A DNA stretch of 64,000 bases from Halanaerobiaceae bacterium ANBcell28. GTDB lineage: Bacteria; Bacillota; Halanaerobiia; Halanaerobiales; DTU029. The stretch is taken from the NCBI GenBank assembly GCA_037623315.1, contig JBBJJH010000018.1, positions 1-64,000 of the forward strand, given 5' to 3'. The notes beneath the pieces are model-generated. The model was not told the DNA's origin. It saw nothing but the letters and a program-made list of their open reading frames with translations, and searched no databases. The position numbers and the translations under genes are program-made. This document shows, in pieces, positions 57,433 through 64,000 of the stretch (position 1 is its first letter; each line of letters starts with the position of its first letter).

Positions 57433-58119
57433 ATGAAATATTCAAGTATACATCAGGCAACATTCATCAAAAGACCTAACCGCTTCATTGCTCATGTTGA
57501 ACTAAATGGGCAGGAAGAGATAGTTCATGTGAAAAACACAGGAAGATGTAAGGAAATCTTACAAACAGGAAGTACTGTTTTCCTGGAAGAGGCCAGTAAC
57601 AAGAATAGAAAAACAAAGTATTCCCTAATCTCTGCATATAAAGGTGATACTTTAATTAATATAGATTCACAGGTTCCCAATACTGTTGTGTATGAGAGTC
57701 TTGAACAAAATAAAATTATAGAAATTAAGGAGATTGAAACTATAAAAAAAGAAGTAACTTTTGGCAACTCAAGATTTGATATCTTTTTTAAAAATAAAAA
57801 AGGCGAAGGTTTTATTGAGGTAAAAGGTGTCACTCTAGAAAAAGATAGGGTAGCAATGTTTCCTGATGCTCCTACAATAAGGGGAAGAAAACACATCAAG
57901 GAAATGATTAAAGCAATAAATAGTTCTTATCAGGGTTATATCTTTTTCCTTATACAATTAAAGGGGGTAGACTATTTTACTCCAAATACAGTTATGGATC
58001 CAGATTTTACTGCAGCCTTAAAACTTGCTAAAGATAAGGGTGTTAAAATTCTTGCCTATGATTGTCTAATTACTACAGATAGTATAAGAATAGACAAGCA
58101 GATTCCAATAAAAATATAA
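57433..58119 (+). CDS. sfsA: SfsA-family protein (sugar fermentation stimulation/DNA-binding nuclease-like)
   Basis: The 228-residue cytoplasmic protein has an N-terminal OB-like domain (RPNRFIAHVELNGQEEIVHV, KNTGRCKEIL) and a restriction endonuclease-like core with GNSRFDIFFKNKKGEGFIEV, KGVTLEKDRVAMFPDAPTIR and GRKHIKEM. The Asp, Glu and Lys expected of a PD-(D/E)xK nuclease are present. Family members bind DNA nonspecifically and were first linked to maltose use in E. coli. AAGGAG lies 8 nt before the ATG. Confidence 0.93.
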   Translation: MKYSSIHQATFIKRPNRFIAHVELNGQEEIVHVKNTGRCKEILQTGSTVFLEEASNKNRKTKYSLISAYKGDTLINIDSQVPNTVVYESLEQNKIIEIKEIETIKKEVTFGNSRFDIFFKNKKGEGFIEVKGVTLEKDRVAMFPDAPTIRGRKHIKEMIKAINSSYQGYIFFLIQLKGVDYFTPNTVMDPDFTAALKLAKDKGVKILAYDCLITTDSIRIDKQIPIKI

Positions 58120-58262
58120 AGACCCTTCTTAGTAGCACTATACCTATTTAAAATACGTCCCTTTCTATAAAGGTGAAGTATTTTTTTTTTATTAAAAGAT
58201 ATAATAAAGATAATTAAGAATTATATTAACATTACATTTAGTTCAAAGAAAGGATTAAAGAT

Positions 58263-58643
58263 ATGGAAATACTGGAAGGACTTTTGCATGGATTTAAGTT
58301 TCTTTTATGGGCGCTAGCTGCCCATCTTTTTCACTACAGACAGAATTTTTACCACTGGAGTTTATGGGTGCCTGTTTTTTCACTATATTTTCTAGCAGCT
58401 CTGATTACTATAGCAGAATTATATCCAGCCAGCTGGATACTCTACCTACTGGGAATCACTCTAGTCTTTGTAATAGTTACACATCTCTGGGGCTTTTATC
58501 TCCATCTTGACGGAATCAGAAAAAGAGTTGGAGGAAATAATGTTCATAATCATATGATAGGACCGCCTGTCATACTTCCTTTGATTGTTGCTACAGTTGC
58601 TTCTATTGACTTTCTTAGACTCTTAACAGGAGGCTTTACTTGA
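58263..58643 (+). CDS. Four-helix membrane subunit of a GMC dehydrogenase cassette
   Basis: The 126-residue protein is almost wholly membrane-embedded, with helices near residues 10-25, 32-52, 57-78 and 100-120, and His residues at or near the helix ends (AAHLFHYRQNFYHW, VTHLWGFYLHLDG). I do not recognise the family. It is the first of three coupled genes; its TGA overlaps the ATG of the next by one base. The position suggests a membrane anchor or quinone-reacting subunit that replaces the cytochrome c subunit of gluconate-dehydrogenase-type enzymes. Whether it binds heme is unknown. Confidence 0.65.
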   Translation: MEILEGLLHGFKFLLWALAAHLFHYRQNFYHWSLWVPVFSLYFLAALITIAELYPASWILYLLGITLVFVIVTHLWGFYLHLDGIRKRVGGNNVHNHMIGPPVILPLIVATVASIDFLRLLTGGFT

Positions 58644-59284
58644 TGGTTCAAAATACATACTATCCCGATTTTGATGTACTCAATTCAATAAAGGAATGGG
58701 ATCCTACTACTGCAGATGTAGTTCTAAAGAGATTGGGACCATTCCCTCCTCTTAAATTCCTTAGAGGTGAAGAGGAAATGAGATTAAGGGTCATAGCTAA
58801 ACACCTGGTTTATGATACTCGTGATGATATCTTCAACTGGGTTATTCATTTTATTGATAATCGTCTGAATGAAGGTATAGGTGAATATCAGCGAGAGCCT
58901 GATGCTCCTTCGGAAGACATACTGGTCAGAGAAGGATTAATAGCAATTGATAACTTATCATATAAGATTCATCAAAAGGACTTTCTCAATATAGGAATTA
59001 AAGATCAATTCAAAATCCTCTCAGACCTGCAGGTAGGAAAAGCAGCCTCTATTCCAGATTGGTCAAAAATACCGCAAAAACAGCTATTTGATAAACTACT
59101 GATCTTAACTGTCAGTGGATATTATTCACATCCTACTGTCTGGTCAGAAATGGGCTATGGTGGACCTGCCTATCCTCGAGGTTATTATAGGATTGAATTT
59201 GGACTTACAGACCCCTGGGAAGCAGTCAGGAGAAATGAAGGAGATAAGAAGAAAATAGACAAGGAGGATTCCGATGGAGTATAA
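58643..59284 (+). CDS. Gluconate 2-dehydrogenase subunit 3-like protein
   Basis: The 213-residue protein belongs with the small subunit that accompanies membrane-bound GMC-type dehydrogenases: early helical segments with FLRGEEEMRLRVIAKHLVYD, and later GGPAYPRGYYRIEFG typical of its C-terminus. The twin-arginine signal usual for exported versions is absent, so the complex probably stays on the cytoplasmic side. The ATG overlaps the stop of the membrane subunit, and its own end overlaps the GMC gene by 11 nt. Confidence 0.82.
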   Translation: MVQNTYYPDFDVLNSIKEWDPTTADVVLKRLGPFPPLKFLRGEEEMRLRVIAKHLVYDTRDDIFNWVIHFIDNRLNEGIGEYQREPDAPSEDILVREGLIAIDNLSYKIHQKDFLNIGIKDQFKILSDLQVGKAASIPDWSKIPQKQLFDKLLILTVSGYYSHPTVWSEMGYGGPAYPRGYYRIEFGLTDPWEAVRRNEGDKKKIDKEDSDGV

Positions 59285-60908
59285 GACTTCAGTCAAGCAC
59301 AATTATGATCACTACAAAGGACATCGCTATGATAATTTAGATCATCGTAAATATGGAGATAAAGAAGCAGATGTCTGTATAATAGGTGTTGGGGCTGCTG
59401 GCGGTGTCTTACTCTATGAACTGGCTAATGCTGGGCTGGATGTTGTAGGTATTGAAGCTGGTCCTTTCTGGGATCCTCAAACGGATTTTGCCAGTGATGA
59501 ATTACATGCTTACTCCCTAAATTGGCAGGATACCCGTTTATCCACTGGAAATGACCCCCTGAAATTTGGTCCCAATAATTCTGGTCGTGGAGTTGGAGGT
59601 GGTACTACTCATTTTACGGGAGTATTTTATCGTTTTCATGAAAGTGATTTTCGTGTTAAATCCACTGATGGGGTGGCAGAAGATTGGCCTATTTCCTATC
59701 AAGACCTTGCTCCTTATTATGATAAAATAGAAAATGACATTAAAGTTTCTGGTCCAAAACATTTCCCCTGGGGAGCTTTTAATGGCCCCTACCCCTATCC
59801 TGAAAGAGAACCTATTAGTGCTATGGCACAGGTTTTCCGGGAAGGATGTGAAAATCTAGGGATAAGAAGTAGTACCACTCCCCTGGCTATTCTATCAGCA
59901 CCTTTTGATGGTCGTCCTCCCTGTACTAACCGGGGTTTTTGCAACGAAGGCTGTCTGCCCAATGCAAAATTTAGTACTCTGATACAACATGTTCCTAAGG
60001 CCATAGATAAAGGTGCAGAAGTAATTACTGATTCTATGGTAACAAGAATAATGGTAGATAAAAGTGGCAAAGTTAGCGGGGTAGAATTTAGCCATAAGGG
60101 TGAATATTATCAACAGAAAGCAAAAATAGTGATAGTTGCTGCCTTTGCTGTGGAAACACCAAGACTACTTTTAAATTCAGCCTGTCCTCAATTTCCTGAC
60201 GGGCTTGCCAATAGTAGCGGATTAGTTGGAAAATATATTATGCCACATAGTGGTCATGATGTCTATGCTAAGTTTGATGAAGAAATAAGGCTGTATAAAG
60301 GTACCCCTGTTATGGCCTGTACCCAGGACTTCTATGAATCTGATGCTAAAAGAGGCTTTGTTAGAGGCTATACCCTTAATGCCCATGGCAATAGACCTTT
60401 GGCTATGGCCAAAGTCACTGCCCTTGATGCCGGATACTGGGGTAAGGATCTGCGGGAAATTATGCTCAATTTTAATTTCTATGGAATGATAACCTTAGTT
60501 GGCGAAGTGCTTCCCCATATAGAGAACAAAGTTATTTTAAGTGATCAAAAAGATGAATATGGAATGCCAAGACCTGAAATACATTTTACTTACGGGGAAA
60601 ATGATAACAATTTAATCGAACACGGTGTGGAAAAGGCTAATCAAATTTTAAAAGCAAGAAAAGGAAAACCAGCTTTTGTTGCTGCTGATACTGGCCATTT
60701 ATTAGGTGGCTGTCGAATGGGAGATGACCCAGAAAAATCAGTAGTGAATAGTTTTTGTCAAAGCCACGATATCCCTAACCTTTTTATCTGTGGAGCCAGT
60801 GTCTTTACTACCTCAGGTGGTGCCAACCCTACAGAAACAATTCTAGCAATCGCCGCCAGAACAGGAGATTATATTGCTGATATTGCCCGTAAGGGAAGTG
60901 TTGAATAA
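59274..60908 (+). CDS. GMC-family FAD-dependent oxidoreductase, catalytic subunit
   Basis: The 544-residue flavoprotein has the N-terminal FAD motif VCIIGVGAAGGVLLYELANA, a second flavin segment GRGVGGGTTHFTGVF, and the C-terminal GMC active-site region HLLGGCRMGDDPE (catalytic His) and GGANPTETILAIAA (Asn). A cysteine group CTNRGFCNEGCLPNAK (near residue 220) may bind a metal cluster or form disulfides. The likely substrate is a sugar, sugar acid or polyol. No signal peptide is present. AAGGAGG precedes the ATG. It forms an operon with the two upstream genes and ends in a strong terminator. Confidence 0.92.
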   Translation: MEYKTSVKHNYDHYKGHRYDNLDHRKYGDKEADVCIIGVGAAGGVLLYELANAGLDVVGIEAGPFWDPQTDFASDELHAYSLNWQDTRLSTGNDPLKFGPNNSGRGVGGGTTHFTGVFYRFHESDFRVKSTDGVAEDWPISYQDLAPYYDKIENDIKVSGPKHFPWGAFNGPYPYPEREPISAMAQVFREGCENLGIRSSTTPLAILSAPFDGRPPCTNRGFCNEGCLPNAKFSTLIQHVPKAIDKGAEVITDSMVTRIMVDKSGKVSGVEFSHKGEYYQQKAKIVIVAAFAVETPRLLLNSACPQFPDGLANSSGLVGKYIMPHSGHDVYAKFDEEIRLYKGTPVMACTQDFYESDAKRGFVRGYTLNAHGNRPLAMAKVTALDAGYWGKDLREIMLNFNFYGMITLVGEVLPHIENKVILSDQKDEYGMPRPEIHFTYGENDNNLIEHGVEKANQILKARKGKPAFVAADTGHLLGGCRMGDDPEKSVVNSFCQSHDIPNLFICGASVFTTSGGANPTETILAIAARTGDYIADIARKGSVE

Positions 60909-60944
60909 AAAAGATGGTGCATAATATATAAGCACCATCTTTTT
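60908..60944 (+). terminator. Terminator of the GMC cassette
   Basis: A 13-bp perfect stem AAAAAGATGGTGC/GCACCATCTTTTT begins at the stop codon, with an 11-nt loop. It can also act on the convergent metallopeptidase transcript. Confidence 0.88.
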
Positions 60945-60984
60945 GCGTGGATTATCAGTACGCAACTTTAATATTTTAATCAAG

Positions 60985-61740
60985 CTATGGATATACCCTC
61001 CTTAAGTACTCCAGCCAATCATCATACAATTGCTTTTCACTGCGGCCAAAAATTCTTTCATGGTCCTTTGGATTATTTACTAGCTCTAGAACAGAGTCAA
61101 AGCCATAAGTTTCAGTTAAAAAATCAATGTATATATGAGCCATTCCATAACCATTAGCATTAGCAAAGCGAATTGAGTTATTGCTTTGGGTTTCTTTAAA
61201 AGTAGGGATCTGAGTATTACGACTAGACCCCAACGCTTGGCCATTTGTTAGAAAAAGAGCTAAGCCCTCATCCAACCAAAGAGGAACTTTTTTATTGATC
61301 TGGTAGATTAGAGCATGTACATACTCATGACTGACTACCTCTACCACACTATCAAACGAATGAACTGGTCCTGGATTTAAGGGAGATACCATTATTACCT
61401 TATCTCTAATATTATCACCAATATACCAATCTAGGTTTAATAAGGATACAAGAAAGCCATACTTTTTCTGATGTAACACATTTTGATTCTCGTAAATATA
61501 TACTTCTACTTTTTCACTGGGGATGAATTGTAGGGCCTCATTTATCCTGGGAACATCTTTTTCTAATTGCGCAAAAACAGCTTCTGCTCCCGAACGATCA
61601 TCTTCGTTAAAATAAATTATGTAGTGTTCAGTTTCCCATTTTACCATATCCCTCGTTCTTAATCTTAATGTTGGGAGAAACTGTAGCATTAGCAAAAAAA
61701 ATATCACCACCACTATTAAGCAAGTAAGTTTTTTCTTCAA
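60985..61740 (-). CDS. Membrane-anchored peptidase MA-like metallopeptidase
   Basis: The 251-residue protein has an N-terminal hydrophobic segment (LTCLIVVVIFFLLMLQFLP) and an extracytoplasmic gluzincin-type domain. Zn-binding HEYVH lies near residue 140, with a downstream Glu in LDEGLALFLTNG. This fits the peptidase_MA_2 family. The start is TTG with GGAGGTGA upstream. It lies 18 bp downstream of a decayed alpha/beta hydrolase gene, with which it may once have formed an operon. The substrate is unknown. Confidence 0.82.
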   Translation of the reverse strand: MKKKLTCLIVVVIFFLLMLQFLPTLRLRTRDMVKWETEHYIIYFNEDDRSGAEAVFAQLEKDVPRINEALQFIPSEKVEVYIYENQNVLHQKKYGFLVSLLNLDWYIGDNIRDKVIMVSPLNPGPVHSFDSVVEVVSHEYVHALIYQINKKVPLWLDEGLALFLTNGQALGSSRNTQIPTFKETQSNNSIRFANANGYGMAHIYIDFLTETYGFDSVLELVNNPKDHERIFGRSEKQLYDDWLEYLRRVYP

Positions 61741-61758
61741 GTCGTCACCTCCATTCCA

Positions 61759-62015
61759 TCACACCAGTGTTAAAAAATCATACTTTCCAGTAAAAGAATT
61801 ATAAAAATTCCCTAAGGCAAAACCAAAACCACCTCCACAAGTAAATAATAGTGTTAGCGATCCTTCTCCCTGACCATAAATTCGCATTTTATTAGCGATA
61901 TTTATCATCTCTCCCGGAGGGGGATACTTATTTAAGTCCTTTTTTGGCAAAACTGATGATAAATTGTACTTAATATCAATAAAAAAACTAAGCCTATTAA
62001 AATTTGAATTATCAT
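61759..62015 (-). pseudogene. Truncated, frameshifted alpha/beta hydrolase
   Basis: From an ATG at 62015 one frame encodes a membrane anchor (MIIQILIGLVFLLILSTIYH) and stops after CQKRT. In the next frame, from the run of six A near 61945, the sequence continues KKDLNKYPPPGEMINIANKM and RIYGQGEGSLTLLFTCGGGF, the typical start of anchored alpha/beta hydrolases. One extra A would join the two frames. The reading frame ends at 61759, long before the nucleophile and His, so about three quarters of the usual length is missing. It cannot be active. Confidence 0.75.
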
Positions 62016-62111
62016 ATATTCATACACTCCCGTTTTTATATCACATGCTAGTTATTATAGCTTCCCAATAATACCAATTCTTTTAAAGGAAACCCTCTCT
62101 TAAAACAGCAT

Positions 62112-62139
62112 CATCTGAATCCCATTAAGAATTCAGATG
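62112..62139. terminator. Hairpin between the membrane protein gene and the pseudogene
   Basis: A 9-bp perfect stem CATCTGAAT/ATTCAGATG, flanked by GC on the right and T-rich DNA on both sides, could end transcripts of the gene at 62373-62846. Confidence 0.55.
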
Positions 62140-62372
62140 CTTTAAAATAATTATTTATTTTTATAAACATATTAATTATTTCTAGCTAAATTATAAAACC
62201 CCTTTAAAAATATATGTCATATCAATAAGTAATGTTGAAGTTGAGATATTGTTTTTTATGATTTTTATAAAACAATATATTTTTAGAGATATAGTATTTG
62301 AATTAACAACTATTAGTAGGGCTATCAAATCAAGTAGCAATAATGATAATTTGAGAGAGCTTTGTGGCAGCT
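62140..62372. other. Non-coding AT-rich spacer
   Basis: No gene is supported. An inverted repeat ATATTGTTTT (62246-62255)/AAAACAATAT (62269-62278) is the only structure noted. Confidence 0.4.
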
Positions 62373-62846
62373 TTATATATTAGTTTTATCGCTTTCGACA
62401 TTAAAGACAGGAAAGAATAATACCATTATCGTATGAGTAAATATTGCCAGGATAAAGGTATAAATAAATCTCCAATTATTTATCTCCCACATATTTGCCA
62501 AACTTAAAAAATAATTAACCATAGCAATACCCGCTGCGAATAATAAAATATAAGAAATCTGTAAGCTTCTTTGTTTATTAAAAGGATAATAATAGGAAAA
62601 TATTATTACAGGGGATATCCAGGCTAAAGATGTAAATAATGGTATCCCAAAAATAAATATTTCACCCTGCAAAATCCAGACCTTAAAATGATGTACTGTA
62701 AAGTAGTTTAATACTATTGAATGTATAAAACCCAGAAAAAAACCGTATGGTAACAATTCTATTATCTTTTTTCGCGGCACTGCAATCGATAAAATTACAA
62801 ACCAAGTTAGAGTAAAAATCATCCAATATAAAGTTAGAAAGTTCAA
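62373..62846 (-). CDS. Five-helix membrane protein of unknown function
   Basis: The 157-residue protein is hydrophobic throughout. Helices lie near residues 5-23, 30-50, 60-84, 93-112 and 122-145, with a PRKK motif after the first helix and an acidic tail (VESDKTNI). The pattern resembles the small CBO0543-type membrane family of Firmicutes, a loose assignment. The start is TTG with AAAGGA eight bases upstream. It lies 70 bp downstream of the single-domain DUF3231 gene on the same strand. Confidence 0.65.
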   Translation of the reverse strand: MNFLTLYWMIFTLTWFVILSIAVPRKKIIELLPYGFFLGFIHSIVLNYFTVHHFKVWILQGEIFIFGIPLFTSLAWISPVIIFSYYYPFNKQRSLQISYILLFAAGIAMVNYFLSLANMWEINNWRFIYTFILAIFTHTIMVLFFPVFNVESDKTNI

Positions 62847-62916
62847 TGGTTTATTCCTTTCTCTATTCAGTATTTTTACAACATTGCATCAATAGTTAAA
62901 ATTGATGACTTTATAG

Positions 62917-63432
62917 TCATGAATTTTTATATGCAGGTGGAATAAAAATCCACCCTTTAAATTGGGCATATTTTTGTAGCTTTGTAAATAACTCCATCTC
63001 CATATCTTCAAATTTTTTGAATATTGTTAAGAGGTCTTCATTTGAAGTATTTAAGATAGTCCTTATATGTTGAGTAAGAAAATTTTGTATTCCCATATAA
63101 ATTAAACGAAACATCAGTTCGTCCCGCAAAACCTCTGTATTTGCTGATGTATTTATTGATTTTGGAGGTCTAGGTGGCAGAGGAATACCATAACTATCCA
63201 TCTGCTTTTCTAATTCTAATATTTCTTTACTTAAAACCGTTTTTCCTAAAGATAATATACCCTTAAACTCTACGTCATTAGCAAAATTTTCAAAGATATC
63301 AGTCATCTCATAAGTATCATATCTTAATAAGAGATGTTGCCACAATGCAAATACTTCACCTGTATGTAGCTGTTTTGCTTTGGTGTTGGTCTTATTATTA
63401 GTCCCAAGTATATCAGATATGTTCAATTTCAT
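62917..63432 (-). CDS. DUF3231 protein, single domain
   Basis: The product has about 171 residues and one copy of the domain found twice in the protein at 56153: EVFALWQHLLLRYDTYEM, an acidic helix, IPLPPRPPKSI and a C-terminal FKGWIFIPPAYK (compare LKGWTHIPPMYG). The open frame extends 41 codons further upstream through a tandem repeat, but an AAAGG site at 63436-63440 points to starts at 63435 or 63432. Function is unknown; the family is common in spore formers. Confidence 0.75.
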   Translation of the reverse strand: MKLNISDILGTNNKTNTKAKQLHTGEVFALWQHLLLRYDTYEMTDIFENFANDVEFKGILSLGKTVLSKEILELEKQMDSYGIPLPPRPPKSINTSANTEVLRDELMFRLIYMGIQNFLTQHIRTILNTSNEDLLTIFKKFEDMEMELFTKLQKYAQFKGWIFIPPAYKNS

Positions 63433-63494
63433 CATCCTTTCTACATTATTTTTATCATAATTTATTATTTTATTCGTTTTAAAAAAATGAAACT

Positions 63495-63621
63495 TGCAAC
63501 ATAACTGTTCTTGTAAAGCTCTTATATAAATTAGGAGTGCTCTGGAGTGCAACATAACTGTTCTTGTAAAGCTCTTATATAAATTAGGAGTGCTTTGTAG
63601 TGCAACATAACTGTTCTTGTA
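63495..63621. repeat. 53-bp tandem repeat, 2.4 copies
   Basis: Units start at 63495, 63548 and 63601 (the last cut after 21 bp). The two full units differ at only about two positions near their ends. Each contains ACTGTTCTTGTAAAGCTC, then TTATATAAATTAGGAGTGC. Read on the minus strand, each junction gives TTGCAC with TATATA 18 nt further, so the repeat may duplicate a promoter for the DUF3231 gene. Confidence 0.85.
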
Positions 63622-63646
63622 TCCTATTTCAAAACACAGATATGAA

Positions 63647-63676
63647 AAAAAGAAGCGAGTTAGCCCACTTCTTTTT
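63647..63676 (-). terminator. Terminator of the DUF6671-type gene
   Basis: AAAAAGAAG and CTTCTTTTT enclose a 12-nt loop, and seven T follow on the minus strand. Confidence 0.7.
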
Positions 63677-63717
63677 AATATAAGATAGTATGCTTATTTT
63701 TATGTTGTTCTTAATAT

Positions 63718-64000
63718 CTAAGGATTACAATATTGGCAACTCCCTGGATCTGCTTTTTCTTTTCCATTTGGATACATTTTTTCTTCCTGATACCCACATT
63801 TTTTACACTTATAAATGTAAGCCAGAATAAGTCTGCTAGGTCTTCCACACCAGTCACAAGGCAAACCATCTTTTCTATCAATCAACTCAAATCCTGGCCA
63901 AGAGCAATCAGGGCAGATAGTTAGTACTTTTTCTACAAGGTCTCTTGTTGCAACCTCTATATTTTTCATCCGTGTTGGATTATAAAGTGCCCTCATATCA
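63718..64000 (-). CDS. DUF6671-like zinc-ribbon protein (partial, N-terminus outside window)
   Basis: The visible 94 codons are the C-terminal part of a longer protein. Motifs RALYNPTRMKNIEVATRDL, CPDCSWPGFE, GLPCDWCGRPSRL, YKCKKCGYQ and a final DPGSCQYCNP give four CxxC pairs for zinc. This arrangement matches the end of DUF6671 proteins. The frame is still open at the window edge, so the Met at 63996 is probably internal. Function is unknown. Confidence 0.75.
   Translation of the reverse strand, partial: DMRALYNPTRMKNIEVATRDLVEKVLTICPDCSWPGFELIDRKDGLPCDWCGRPSRLILAYIYKCKKCGYQEEKMYPNGKEKADPGSCQYCNP

Noticed and set aside
63495-63621. CRISPR array
   Set aside because: The repeats are contiguous 53-bp tandem units without spacers, and no cas genes are present.

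Overview
The window reads as chromosomal DNA of a low-GC, anaerobic, fermentative Firmicutes-type bacterium. Signs are an AT-rich composition with long A/T intergenic stretches, strong AGGAGG-type ribosome binding sites, PflB/PflA, a bifunctional AdhE, NfnAB, an [FeFe]-hydrogenase-like protein, a 2-hydroxyacyl-CoA dehydratase activase-type giant protein, and DUF3231 and DUF6671 proteins. A Halanaerobiales or clostridial relative is my inference. No rRNA, tRNA, CRISPR array, prophage or intact transposon was seen.

Layout. 1-5.3 kb: end of a response regulator, mnmA and a heterodimeric ABC exporter pair. 5.3-14.5 kb: a 38-codon small gene with its own promoter and two terminators, an [FeFe]-hydrogenase-like protein, a C39-like peptidase, a YlbF-family protein, pflA-pflB and ahpC-ahpF. 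14.9-25.1 kb: a cupin, GNAT acetyltransferase, GH20 hexosaminidase, a small membrane protein and XRE regulator separated by a pdxA-like pseudogene, ddh, gdhA, nfnAB and an Asn-rich small protein behind a long hairpin. 25-33.7 kb: adhE, a flavin/flavodoxin operon with its own TetR repressor, and a TrmB regulator with a DapDC-family decarboxylase. 33.7-43 kb: a 1444-residue activase fusion, TetR, an ABC-2 exporter and a LuxR-type two-component system. 43-64 kb: cold-shock protein, DEAD-box helicase, D-lyxose isomerase, subtilase lipoprotein, flotillin/NfeD, TraB/GumN, a putative flavinylated exported protein with two-component system and ApbE, SfsA, a membrane-anchored GMC dehydrogenase cassette, a metallopeptidase with a decayed alpha/beta hydrolase, and two DUF3231 genes in all.

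Metabolically, PflAB and AdhE route pyruvate to formate, acetyl-CoA and ethanol. NfnAB links ferredoxin, NADH and NADPH pools, and GdhA and Ddh use reducing power for glutamate and meso-diaminopimelate. The decarboxylase at 32.0-33.3 kb could turn diaminopimelate into lysine. AhpCF supplies peroxide defence behind a clear promoter and palindromic operator.

The most unexpected signal is non-coding. Three arrays of DnaA-box-like 9-mers repeat almost exactly every 11 bp. Two direct arrays (six and seven boxes) flank an AT-rich stretch at 33.3-33.6 kb, and a convergent cluster lies at 25.18-25.26 kb. They resemble helically phased DnaA-binding clusters, yet no dnaA or dnaN gene is present in the window. 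Other items worth a second look are the 38-codon gene, the GMC cassette, the FMN-binding/ApbE neighbourhood, a 53-bp tandem repeat and two pseudogenes.
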